A stretch of DNA of 52,880 nucleotides from Mucilaginibacter polytrichastri. GTDB lineage: Bacteria; Bacteroidota; Bacteroidia; Sphingobacteriales; Sphingobacteriaceae. The translations under genes and the position numbers were made by a program. The notes beneath the pieces are model-generated. The model saw nothing but the letters and a program-made list of their open reading frames with translations. It ran no database searches and was not told where the DNA came from. Position 1 is the first letter of the stretch, and the number at the start of each line of letters is the position of its first letter. Shown piece by piece: positions 44,214-52,627 of this stretch. The stretch is from positions 166,414-219,293 of the forward strand of contig NZ_MPPL01000001.1 in NCBI RefSeq assembly GCF_001911425.1, given 5' to 3'.

Positions 44214-45539
44214 ATGTTATTTCAAGATTTAAATTTAATTGAGCCCATCCTCAAGGCTTTAAAAACCGAGGGTTATACTACCCCAACACCAATACAGCAA
44301 CAATCAATTCCCATTATATTACAACGTAAGGATTTGTTAGGTTGCGCCCAAACCGGTACCGGTAAAACTGCAGCCTTCTCTATCCCTATTTTACAAATAC
44401 TGCACGAAGAGCGTACACAACATAAGGAACAAAAAACTATTAAGTCGCTTATCCTTACCCCAACCCGCGAGTTGGCTATCCAGATTGGCGAAAGTATTGC
44501 TGCCTATGGCAAGCATACCGGCTTAAAGCATTTGGTAATTTTTGGTGGTGTTTCGCAACACTCACAAACAGAAGCTTTGCGCCGCGGTGTTGATATTTTA
44601 ATTGCTACCCCCGGCCGTTTATTAGACCTGATGAACCAGCGTTATGTAAACCTCGAGCATATCAAAATTTTGGTATTGGATGAGGCCGACCGTATGCTGG
44701 ATATGGGTTTTGTGCACGATGTGAAAAAGATCATCGCTAAAATACCTGCTAAAAGACAAACGCTTTTCTTTTCGGCTACTATGCCCAAAGAAATCCAGTC
44801 ATTGGCAAATACAATACTGGTAAACCCCGAAAAAGTGGAGGTTACACCCGCGTCTTCAACTGCCGACACCATTAACCAATCTATCTATTTTGTTGATAAG
44901 GGCGATAAACGCTTACTGTTAACACATATCCTGAAAGATAAAGCCATTAAACGTGTACTGGTATTTACCCGTACCAAGCATGGTGCCGATAAGGTGGTAA
45001 AGGATCTGATACGTACCAATGTTACTGCAGAGGCTATTCACGGTAATAAATCGCAAAATGCCCGTCAGCGCGCGTTAACCAACTTTAAAAACAGCAGTAC
45101 ACGCGTATTGGTAGCTACTGATATTGCCGCCCGCGGTATTGATGTTGATGAACTAACACACGTAATTCAGTACGAATTACCGGAAGTTCCCGAAACTTAC
45201 GTTCACCGTATTGGCCGTACCGGCCGTGCAGGTTCAAGTGGTATTGCTTTCTCTTTTTGCGATGAGGAAGAAAAAGAACTGCTGAAAGATATTCATAAGG
45301 TAATTGGTAAGGCCATCCCGGTTGAAACCGAACATCCTTATCCATTGCGCGAACTTTCTATGGCCGAGAAAGCCAAGTTCGATCAGAAAACAAAAGAAGC
45401 TAAAAAGGTATCGGGCCAGCGTGGCGCAGCCAGGCAGGGTTTTGGCCGTAGCCGTAACCATAGTGGCGATAGCGCGCCTGCTGGTGGCAGTGGACGTAGT
45501 AGTGCTGGCGGTAACCGCAACAGCGGCGGCAGACGCTAA
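44214..45539 (+). CDS. DEAD-box RNA helicase, RhlE type
   Basis: This 441-residue helicase has the Q motif (TTPTPIQQQSIP), motif I (AQTGTGKT), PTRELA, DEAD in VLDEADRMLDMGF, SAT, and motif VI HRIGRTGRAG. The tail is short, basic and Gly/Ser/Arg-rich (GGSGRSSAGGNRNSGGRR), which helps RNA binding. It unwinds RNA in ribosome assembly or cold adaptation. The long leader could carry control elements. Confidence 0.95.
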   Translation: MLFQDLNLIEPILKALKTEGYTTPTPIQQQSIPIILQRKDLLGCAQTGTGKTAAFSIPILQILHEERTQHKEQKTIKSLILTPTRELAIQIGESIAAYGKHTGLKHLVIFGGVSQHSQTEALRRGVDILIATPGRLLDLMNQRYVNLEHIKILVLDEADRMLDMGFVHDVKKIIAKIPAKRQTLFFSATMPKEIQSLANTILVNPEKVEVTPASSTADTINQSIYFVDKGDKRLLLTHILKDKAIKRVLVFTRTKHGADKVVKDLIRTNVTAEAIHGNKSQNARQRALTNFKNSSTRVLVATDIAARGIDVDELTHVIQYELPEVPETYVHRIGRTGRAGSSGIAFSFCDEEEKELLKDIHKVIGKAIPVETEHPYPLRELSMAEKAKFDQKTKEAKKVSGQRGAARQGFGRSRNHSGDSAPAGGSGRSSAGGNRNSGGRR

Positions 45540-45553
45540 TAAATTATTTAAGA

Positions 45554-45580
45554 GCCATCCCGACTTGTCGGGGTGGCTTT
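45554..45580 (+). terminator. Helicase gene terminator
   Basis: GCCATCCCGAC (45554-45564) and GTCGGGGTGGC (45567-45577) form a stem with one wobble pair, followed by TTT. The stem is almost identical to the terminator at 25161-25192. Confidence 0.75.
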
Positions 45581-45647
45581 GTTATGTTTAAGCAATTATT
45601 TGGATAAAATCTATTGCATCAGTTAAATATATTTCACTACATTTATA

Positions 45648-45968
45648 ATGAAAATTCAACCGGTTAATATGCAACGCCTGCTCGACCTTTTGCGCAACAA
45701 ATACTTCCTGGTTACCGTGGCATTTGTAGTATGGATGATCTTTTTTGATAAAAATGATATCTATTCGCAATACCAGTACCACCAGCAGGTAACCAAGCTA
45801 CAGCAGGAAAGCGAATTTTACCAAAAAGAAACAGCCAAGGTATCCAAAGACCTTGATGAATTAACCTCCGACAAAGCCAAACTCGAAAAGTTCGCCCGCG
45901 AAAAGTATCTCATGAAAAAGGATAATGAGGATATTTTTGTGGTTGTGAAAGAGAAGAGCAAGGACTAG
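45648..45968 (+). CDS. Septum formation initiator family protein (FtsB/DivIC)
   Basis: This 106-residue protein has one N-terminal membrane span (LVTVAFVVWMIFFD), followed by a coiled coil (QYQYHQQVTKLQQESEFYQK to DKAKLEKFAREKYLM). This is the FtsB/DivIC layout. These proteins link FtsQ and FtsL in the division complex. The start could also be at the Met codon of 45669. Confidence 0.88.
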   Translation: MKIQPVNMQRLLDLLRNKYFLVTVAFVVWMIFFDKNDIYSQYQYHQQVTKLQQESEFYQKETAKVSKDLDELTSDKAKLEKFAREKYLMKKDNEDIFVVVKEKSKD

Positions 45969-45996
45969 GTTTTAGAAACAAGACGTTCATAAAACA

Positions 45997-46024
45997 CGTC
46001 ATTGCGAGGTATGAAGCAATCTCA
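45997..46024. repeat. Half copy of the GTCATTGCGAGG-type repeat
   Basis: CGTCATTGCGAGGTATGAAG followed by CAATCTC matches the half repeat at 27863, with no inverted partner in the following 100 bases. Confidence 0.6.
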
Positions 46025-46107
46025 GACCCATTAGCACTGGCATTCATACCGCAGAATCTGTTTTTCATTAGTGAGGGTAGAGGGGTATATGATCGTCAGT
46101 GGATGTC

Positions 46108-46333
46108 ACTATTCTTTGACCGCCAAAGAATAGTAACCAAAAGAAAGCTCGCAGATGGGTCCTATTGTTGTAGAGAGTTGTAGTTGAGCAGTTACTTAGG
46201 AATGTCTGTGATTAAATTTGCTATCAAATCAGGAGCGGCAGCCTGTCAGAAAAGCGGGCCATGCGGAGGCCTAGAGCGGGGAAGCTTTTTTCTGACTTGA
46301 CTTTTGGTTACTTTGTGTCGAAGACAAAGTAAC
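46108..46333. repeat. 226-bp structured repeat with nested hairpins
   Basis: The left end is a hairpin with 11-base arms (ACTATTCTTTG, 46108-46118, and its complement 46124-46134). The right end is a hairpin of GTTACTTTGT (46307-46316) with ACAAAGTAAC (46324-46333). AGTAACCAAAAG (46132-46143) and CTTTTGGTTACT (46301-46312) form an outer inverted repeat. Between them is a G-rich stretch (GCGGGCCATGCGGAGGCC). The gap 45969-46474 has no other gene. Confidence 0.6.
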
Positions 46334-46474
46334 TGGGCCACTGCGGCTATGAGCAGACTGGCGTAAATTATTAGTACTGTACAACTTTTAATAGCGATTG
46401 CGCCAACTCAGGCACTGACTCCGTAAACTACGAGATTGCTAAACAGGCGGTTGCAATGATAAAAGGGAATAAAA

Positions 46475-47077
46475 TCAACTAACCGGCAATTTCAACCTAT
46501 ACCTCACTGCCACAATCCTGATCCCACAGACCACAATTACTGCAGCCATTTTAGCTACGCCCGCATCTATAAAAGGTAACATCAATAAATAAAAAGCACC
46601 GCCTATAATGCAGGCCGAAGCGTAGATCTCTTTGTGTAATATCAGTGGGATGGTATTGAGTAATATATCGCGGATAAGGCCACCGAAACAACCGGTAATA
46701 GTGCCAAGTGCTACGCAAATGGCAGGGTGTAGGCCAACGCTAAGCCCTTTCTGTACGCCAATAATAGTGAATAAGCCTAAGCCTAAAGCATCGAACAAAA
46801 ACAGGGTAACCTTAAATGTTTTAATCCTTTTTTTGAAAAAGATAGTACAAATAGCTGTAATGAGGATAATAAGCGGAATATCGATATTGCGCATCCAGCT
46901 TACCGGTGTAGAGCCAATCAGTACATCGCGCACGGTACCGCCGCCAATGGCCGTAACAAAGCCGATAATAATAACGCCCATTATATCCAACCGTTTTTGC
47001 ATGGCCGAAAACACGCCGGAAATAGTAAAGCTAATGGTACCCAGCACTTCAATAATGGTGCTTACATCGAGGATCAT
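46475..47077 (-). CDS. TRIC/UPF0126-type membrane channel protein
   Basis: This 200-residue membrane protein has six or seven helices and two internal repeats, each with a Gly-rich motif: IGGGTVRDVLIG and CFGGLIRDILLN. This is the trimeric intracellular cation channel (YicG/UPF0126) family. The start ATG at 47077 overlaps the stop of the VWA gene by 4 bases (ATGA), so they are coupled. I rejected an upstream in-frame start at 47146, which lies inside the VWA gene. Confidence 0.9.
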   Translation of the reverse strand: MILDVSTIIEVLGTISFTISGVFSAMQKRLDIMGVIIIGFVTAIGGGTVRDVLIGSTPVSWMRNIDIPLIILITAICTIFFKKRIKTFKVTLFLFDALGLGLFTIIGVQKGLSVGLHPAICVALGTITGCFGGLIRDILLNTIPLILHKEIYASACIIGGAFYLLMLPFIDAGVAKMAAVIVVCGIRIVAVRYRLKLPVS

Positions 47078-49164
47078 ACTTCGCCCTCCCGTTTGCGTAG
47101 AAACCATTCTGTGCTTAGCAAGGCCAGTATTAGCACAAATACCCATTTAATATCTATCAGCTCGCTGTAGTGTTTATCTTCATTTACCAACGTCTTAATA
47201 TTTTCGTTCTGGCGAATTAGTCCGGGGAGTTTAGCTATGTCTGCAGGTGGCAGCATTTGCGCGCCCGATTGCTTAGTCAGATTTCTTAATAACTGGTGAT
47301 TGGCTGTGCTCTGCCTGTCTTCCAAATCAATCGACGTCACATTTAACTGCCCACTGGCCGATAGTTTTTCCTTGCCAATCTGTGTGGCTGATGTGTAAGT
47401 ATATTCACCGGGCGCAAGTACTCCTGCATCCAGTTGGTAGCTTTGGCCTGTACGGCTAAACTGGTAGCTGTAGCTTTTTCCTTTCTGGTCTTTCAGGTCA
47501 AGTTTAACATCCGGGGTATTGGTTAATACCAGGGCTTCGTTATATAGTTCGGCGTTAATGATCACATGTTCGCTTTCATCAAAAACGTTTTTGGCTGTGT
47601 ATACCCTAAAACGCTGCCTGTTGGTATTTGCGGTTAGGTATTGTATACTTTGCGATAGCAGTTCGTTAAGCGCATTGTGGTTGCCGTATTGCTGGTATTC
47701 GGATAGTTGCCAGCGCCACAGCCCCTCGCCTGCGAGGGTAGCTTTGCGGCGGCCTTGGTTGTCTTCAAAAGCCCAGAGTGGATACTGGGTAGGTATGTTA
47801 CCTATTTTTTGTTTAAAGAGCACAGTAGACGTCGACCCCGCAGTATAACTGCCGAACGGTGCCAGCAGCGGTGGCAGTTGTTTTAGTTTATTCAAGGTAG
47901 AATCGCTCAGTGTAAAACTGCCGAAATCTGTTTGCGGCTGGGCAAATGCTTCTTGTACATCGGGGCGTGTCCCTGTAATTTTAATCAGCTTTTGTTGTAG
48001 GTCGAAGTCCAGTATATTAGTCTGCGCGCCGGCCATGTACCAAACAGGGGTAGTGCCTGCCGATATATACTTCTGTAATGCCAGGTTATTTGATAATTGC
48101 ACCTGGTGTAAAACAAGCAGGTTATAATCGCCCAGTTTAACTTTAAACAGGTCACTTACTTCAATAGTTTTTAGCTCATAATTGCGGTTGTTCTCTATCG
48201 ATTGTTTCAGCGCAGCAATGTCGGGGTGGGGGCTGTTATAAACCAGCAATATCTTTTGCCGGGCATCCAGCACATCGATATAAATATTTTCTGTATTGTT
48301 TTGTACCGATACCTCGTTTTTAACCAGGGCCAGGTTAAATGTAAATTTGTGCAAGCCCTTTTTATCGGCGCTTAGTTTCAGGGGGATGGTTTTACGCCAG
48401 TTGTTAGCATCTATGGGGATACTTTTGCTCAACACAGATCTGCCATCTTCGGTAATGTTGAGTAGCATGGTTTCGCCGGCGCTTAGGTAGGCTTCGGCTT
48501 GTACCTCTACTTCAAAATCATTACCCAGCAGGGCTGTTTTATTATAGTTAATGTTACTAATGAGCAGATCTCGGCGGATGGTGGTATCGCCCAAGGCTAT
48601 TGTATAAATGCTTGCTTTTAAATTGCGGGCTTCGTACTGTGGGTCGGCACCCTGGTTGTACAGGCCATCGGTAGCCAGTATTACTGCGCCAATATTTTGG
48701 TTTACGTACTGCTCATTTAACTGGTGCAGGGCGGCCGAAAGGTCTGTTTGGCGGCCATTAAAGTTGGGGCTTAGGCCTTGTTGCAAGGTTTTATCGAAGT
48801 GAAATTCACGCACGTCGTACTTATCGCCCAGGGTTTGCTTTAGTTTATCCAGATCGCTTACAACCTGTTTGAGCTTGATACCGGCAGGATTAAATTTTGT
48901 AATGGAAGAGGAGTTATCCTGCGCAATTAATACCAAAGGTTTTTGCGGCTGATAGCTTACTGTTTTTATTAATGGCGAGAGCAGCAGCAAGGCAATAACA
49001 GTTATTACCAATGCACGCGCAGTAGCCAGGCCATAGCGAAATTTATTGCTGAGATTGGTGGGGTATTTGTACATCAGCCAGGCATATAATATGCCGGCCA
49101 GCAGGCAGGGTAAAAACCACCAGCCCGAAATTGTACCCCATGTTACCGAAAATAAAAACAGCAT
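47074..49164 (-). CDS. Membrane protein with von Willebrand A-like domain
   Basis: This 696-residue protein has an N-terminal membrane region (WWFLPCLLAGILYAWLMYK, then ARALVITVIALLLLSPL) and a VWA-like domain, in which QDNSSSI has the DxSxS metal site and AVILATDGLYNQG the second site. After about residue 260 comes a beta-rich part and a final membrane helix (WVFVLILALLSTEWFLRK). This layout is common in Bacteroidetes envelope proteins linked to the Bat/aerotolerance set, but the Bat ATPase is not nearby. The function is unknown. Confidence 0.85.
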   Translation of the reverse strand: MLFLFSVTWGTISGWWFLPCLLAGILYAWLMYKYPTNLSNKFRYGLATARALVITVIALLLLSPLIKTVSYQPQKPLVLIAQDNSSSITKFNPAGIKLKQVVSDLDKLKQTLGDKYDVREFHFDKTLQQGLSPNFNGRQTDLSAALHQLNEQYVNQNIGAVILATDGLYNQGADPQYEARNLKASIYTIALGDTTIRRDLLISNINYNKTALLGNDFEVEVQAEAYLSAGETMLLNITEDGRSVLSKSIPIDANNWRKTIPLKLSADKKGLHKFTFNLALVKNEVSVQNNTENIYIDVLDARQKILLVYNSPHPDIAALKQSIENNRNYELKTIEVSDLFKVKLGDYNLLVLHQVQLSNNLALQKYISAGTTPVWYMAGAQTNILDFDLQQKLIKITGTRPDVQEAFAQPQTDFGSFTLSDSTLNKLKQLPPLLAPFGSYTAGSTSTVLFKQKIGNIPTQYPLWAFEDNQGRRKATLAGEGLWRWQLSEYQQYGNHNALNELLSQSIQYLTANTNRQRFRVYTAKNVFDESEHVIINAELYNEALVLTNTPDVKLDLKDQKGKSYSYQFSRTGQSYQLDAGVLAPGEYTYTSATQIGKEKLSASGQLNVTSIDLEDRQSTANHQLLRNLTKQSGAQMLPPADIAKLPGLIRQNENIKTLVNEDKHYSELIDIKWVFVLILALLSTEWFLRKREGEV

Positions 49165-49191
49165 ATCTGTAAATTCAAATATGCTGTTTTT
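49154..49191. other. Hairpin overlapping the VWA start codon
   Basis: The 13-base arms 49154-49166 and 49179-49191 pair perfectly around a 12-base loop. On the minus strand the second arm contains the start codon and the first codons (ATGCTGTTTTTA), and T-rich sequence follows. It could hide the start or act as an attenuator ahead of the VWA gene. On the plus strand it resembles a terminator. Confidence 0.55.
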
Positions 49192-49225
49192 ATTTTTTAA
49201 AAGAAATGTATGTTGAGCTGTTAAG

Positions 49226-49468
49226 CTATATAATTTTAATGCGGATAGGCCCTTTGATATGATTGATATCTACAGGTTGATTCTTTTGGGTGATCACAAC
49301 TTTACCCTGCTGCTGCAAGTCAATCGCTACAGCCCTCACATCATCCATGTACTTACGCCAGTTAGGAGCGAACAAGTGTCGGGCAACATCAGACGGGCAA
49401 ATGGATTTATCGGCTCCGCGTTCGGTTGCCATGCTGATAATAGATTGGGCTATTGTTGATTTGTCCAT
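49226..49468 (-). CDS. DUF3253 domain protein
   Basis: This 80-residue protein (MDKSTIAQSIISMATERGAD) fits the DUF3253 family: ICPSDVARHLFAPNWRKYMD, then VRAVAIDLQQQGKVVITQK. The pattern is a winged-helix-like fold. The function is unknown. It lies between fabG and the VWA gene in a leftward operon. Confidence 0.85.
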   Translation of the reverse strand: MDKSTIAQSIISMATERGADKSICPSDVARHLFAPNWRKYMDDVRAVAIDLQQQGKVVITQKNQPVDINHIKGPIRIKII

Positions 49469-49506
49469 TAGCTTTTACGCTCAACTTAAATCCCGTAAAC
49501 CGGGGG

Positions 49507-50250
49507 CTATAACATACCGCCATCAACCGCCAATACCTGGCCGGTAATGTAGGTTGCCATATCGGATGCGAGGAATACGCAGGCGTCAGCAACTTCGGTA
49601 GTTTCGCCGCCACGTTTTAATGGGATACCGGCTGTCCAGCCTTCAACCACTTTAGGGTCTAATACATCGGTCATTTCAGTACGGATAAAACCAGGTGCAA
49701 CCACGTTGGTGCGGATATTGCGTGAGCCTAACTCTTTAGCGATAGATTTGGAGAAACCGATGATACCAGCCTTAGAAGCCGCATAATTAGCCTGGCCTGC
49801 ATTACCCTGCACACCAACCACCGAGCTGATGTTGATGAATACACCTGCACGGTTCTTCATCATAATTTTAGATGCAGCTTTGGTTACGTTGAAGATCGAT
49901 TTCAGGTTTACGTTCATCACGTCGTCCCAGTTTTCTTCTGTCATGCGCATTAACAGGCCGTCTTTGGTAATACCGGCGTTGTTTACAACAATATTAAGGG
50001 TGCCAAAATCGGCAACAATAGCAGAGATCAGTTTTTCTGCTTCGTCAAATTTCGAAGCATCAGAGCGGTAGCCTTTTACTTTGGTGCCGTAGGCTTGCAG
50101 TTCTTGCTCTAAAGCCTCGCCTTTTTCAACAGACGATAGGTAGGTGAACGCCACATTGGCGCCATGCTCGGCAAATTTTTGAGCAATCATGCGGCCAATA
50201 CCTTTTGAAGCGCCGGTAACCAATGCGGTTTTTCCTTCTAACAGTTTCAT
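49507..50250 (-). CDS. fabG: 3-oxoacyl-ACP reductase
   Basis: This 247-residue short-chain dehydrogenase reduces 3-oxoacyl-ACP in fatty-acid synthesis with NADPH. The cofactor loop GASKGIGR, NNAGITKDG, the catalytic Ser in ISSVVG and Tyr-Lys in YAASKAG are all present, with the C-terminal ITGQVLAVDGGML. A near -7 element (TATCTTCA) lies about 30 bases upstream on the minus strand. It is the first gene of the leftward operon. Confidence 0.95.
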   Translation of the reverse strand: MKLLEGKTALVTGASKGIGRMIAQKFAEHGANVAFTYLSSVEKGEALEQELQAYGTKVKGYRSDASKFDEAEKLISAIVADFGTLNIVVNNAGITKDGLLMRMTEENWDDVMNVNLKSIFNVTKAASKIMMKNRAGVFINISSVVGVQGNAGQANYAASKAGIIGFSKSIAKELGSRNIRTNVVAPGFIRTEMTDVLDPKVVEGWTAGIPLKRGGETTEVADACVFLASDMATYITGQVLAVDGGML

Positions 50251-50443
50251 AATTCAAAAAAATGATTTCGGGCGGTGAAGATAAGGATTTAAGCGGGAAG
50301 TGCGAAAAAGGATGAATGGGGGAGGACTGTTTGAATTGTTGAATAACTAAGAAACAGGAAATGATTTACAGAATTGAAAAAATACTTGTGGCTGTTTTGT
50401 TAATATGTATATTTTTGATAAAATAACTTAACTATTACAACGC

Positions 50444-50884
50444 ATGAATGCAGATCTGCCAAAAAATACAGTAAACAAAGATTATTAAACTTGTTTTAAG
50501 GTCTATACCAATCATACCAGCAACCGAAATATATAATCTATTTACAGACATAAAAATCAAAAGATATTATAAAGTAAAAATAAATAAAGTATACGAGTCA
50601 TTAACAGAAACTTCAGATTTGTTAACATAACTACAAACTGAACTTACATAAAGAAATCAGCAGGTAAAGAAATTAAGTGAAGAATATGAGAGGTATTCCA
50701 AATTAGCAGAATTAGAAGAAGAGAAGGTCAAATCATTGCTATTACAATTGGATAAAACTCTCAATAAAGGAAAGCTCGAGAAAGATAAATTGGTTTTGCT
50801 ACCAACATAGGTGCAGATATATTAATATTTTTATTAGGCATCTGGCTTGGACCTAAAATTACAATATTTATAACTTCTAAATAA
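50444..50884 (+). pseudogene. Decayed gene for a coiled-coil membrane protein
   Basis: An ATG at 50444 opens MNADLPKNTVNK; after a frameshift near 50480 the next frame runs IIKLVLRSIPIIPATEIYNL, then a coiled coil (KKLSEEYERYSKLAELEEEK) interrupted by two stops (50628, 50649). Near 50789 the frame returns to that of the start and ends with a membrane helix (IGFATNIGADILIFLLGIWL) and a stop at 50884. Two compensating shifts and two stops mean it no longer codes. I do not recognise the parent protein. The composition is AT-rich like its downstream neighbour. Confidence 0.65.
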
Positions 50885-50938
50885 GTCAATAACATACAAT
50901 GTTGGATTCATGCAGATAATACCTTGCATAAAAAAATA

Positions 50939-51844
50939 ATGAACTTCGGAAATCAATTACTTTTACTCATGAAATACTTCTTTTCTTCCAATAAAAAATC
51001 AACAGGGATCTTTATTCCGCAAGGTAGCGATTATAGTGAATTGACTGATAATATCGAAGATACATCGATTGTAGGAGTCTCCGCCTACTTGGGTTACCAT
51101 ACTGACCAAATTCAGGTTTATCACACAGATTATAATGAAAACGATGATATTAGCAATGTGATTTTTGAGGCATTCACTAAGAATATAATTTATGTATTGA
51201 CTAAAACCAGTTGTCTCAAGGTGACCAATCGCGATGTTAATCATCGACTTCGGAGTTACGATTGGGCTGAGGAATACGATAGTTACACTGTTCGAGATAT
51301 TTTAGAAAAAGGAGTAGCAAATAAATCCCTTACCATCGATTTTCTTTCCAAGGTACTTCCGATCAACGACCCTGAACCAAATGGGATTTTTCCAGTTGAG
51401 AAAATCGGATTTTACTTATATTTTAACCATGGGTATTTAACAGATTTCCAATCACTGGACGGATTAGGCACGTGGGCAAAGTATTTTCAGAAATTGAATC
51501 CTCGCACAATAACCTTACAGGAAGCATATGCAAAAAAATATTGGGGTAATAATATTTCTCAAGTTATAAAAGAGGTAAATACCCAGTCTGACGCATTGGC
51601 GAACGTGCCAGAACTTTTTAAGAATAAGTATTCCGAATTACATACAACAGAGATTGGAACGATAAATTTCGTAATGTTGTTAGTTTGCCATTACAGAAGA
51701 AATATAGATTTGAACGACTTTATAGAGCTAAATCACGGGCGTTATCAGCAAATTACGCCGACTATTTACAGCTTGGGTAAGTTTATATATGAATTTTCTG
51801 ATGAAGGTAATAATGTTAAAATTACTCAAATAAAAGGAGTATAA
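50939..51844 (+). CDS. Orphan protein, 301 residues
   Basis: This AT-rich gene encodes an acidic protein with many polar and aromatic residues (IEDTSIVGVSAYLGYHTDQI; VNHRLRSYDWAEEYDSY; FPVEKIGFYLYFNHGYLTDF). The start may be ATG 50939, or a TTG at 50924. There is no signal peptide, although LLLLMKYFF near the N terminus is mildly hydrophobic. I do not recognise the family. AT-richness and a decayed neighbour suggest recent acquisition. It has no operon partner. Confidence 0.65.
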   Translation: MNFGNQLLLLMKYFFSSNKKSTGIFIPQGSDYSELTDNIEDTSIVGVSAYLGYHTDQIQVYHTDYNENDDISNVIFEAFTKNIIYVLTKTSCLKVTNRDVNHRLRSYDWAEEYDSYTVRDILEKGVANKSLTIDFLSKVLPINDPEPNGIFPVEKIGFYLYFNHGYLTDFQSLDGLGTWAKYFQKLNPRTITLQEAYAKKYWGNNISQVIKEVNTQSDALANVPELFKNKYSELHTTEIGTINFVMLLVCHYRRNIDLNDFIELNHGRYQQITPTIYSLGKFIYEFSDEGNNVKITQIKGV

Positions 51845-52030
51845 AATGTTATAAGATGGAACATTCCACATGGTCCATTTTACAAACTTAAATTTTTTTA
51901 TGTAAATGTATTTTAATTATTTGAATAACAGCTAATTGTATTTTTTTTTTGATTGATGTGTATGTTCCACTTTTAGTACCTAAAAGTCTTTTTTTACTGA
52001 CTTAAAAGTTTAGAAAAGCAATATGAAATA

Positions 52031-52627
52031 CTATTGCTTAGGTTCAAAAATTTTAAGGTAATCCTGCAATGGTATTAAGCCAACCGCTTTTCGTCGTTTA
52101 TCAACCTGCAACGAATCCTGAATGGGGAATGGTTTGGCATGGTGCGTCTTTAAATCAATGCGTACCTGTGTACCGTACAACTGCTTGTGCCCCTGGTTAA
52201 CCAATACACGGTCTTGCAATAAAGCATAATCTTCGCCATTTGCATTGTGGCGTTTAATCTCCCGGCTCATTAAAGTTAAAGCCTGTTGTTGAAAGGCTAC
52301 ATCATCATCGCAATGCTGTATAATTGCCCAAAAAGCATTACTACCGCTGGTATCAACCAGGTTGTAACCGGGATAGCCGTGTTTTTTGATGATTAGTTTG
52401 GCTTCCATCATGTTTAAACTATCTGTTTTTGCCATATTTTTATTGATGGTGGCTTCATCATAGGCAGATGATTTCCCATTATTGATTTTGTCCGATTCAA
52501 TGCGCCATTTTTGATCCTGCCTAAACATCAGCAGAATCTTTTTTTGCAATGCGGTGTCAATTTTTGATACACCGGATGCATTGGCACAAAGCATTAGGGA
52601 TACACAAATTGTCAAGATATATTTCAT
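52031..52627 (-). CDS. DUF6624 domain protein
   Basis: This 198-residue protein has a signal peptide (MKYILTICVSLMLCANASGV) and a helical body with AKLIIKKHGYPGYNLVDTSG, then AFWAIIQHCDDDVAFQQQAL and ALLQDRVLVNQGHKQLYGTQ, the pattern of DUF6624. The family seems to be secreted and is of unknown role. It closes the window on the right. Confidence 0.85.
   Translation of the reverse strand: MKYILTICVSLMLCANASGVSKIDTALQKKILLMFRQDQKWRIESDKINNGKSSAYDEATINKNMAKTDSLNMMEAKLIIKKHGYPGYNLVDTSGSNAFWAIIQHCDDDVAFQQQALTLMSREIKRHNANGEDYALLQDRVLVNQGHKQLYGTQVRIDLKTHHAKPFPIQDSLQVDKRRKAVGLIPLQDYLKIFEPKQ

Noticed and set aside
46632..47150. Antisense frame inside the TRIC gene
   Set aside because: Shadow of the conserved TRIC/UPF0126 gene; composition typical of a reverse reading.
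50780..50800. Programmed frameshift in the coiled-coil relic
   Set aside because: There is no slippery heptamer and two stop codons lie upstream in the same frame, so decay explains it better.
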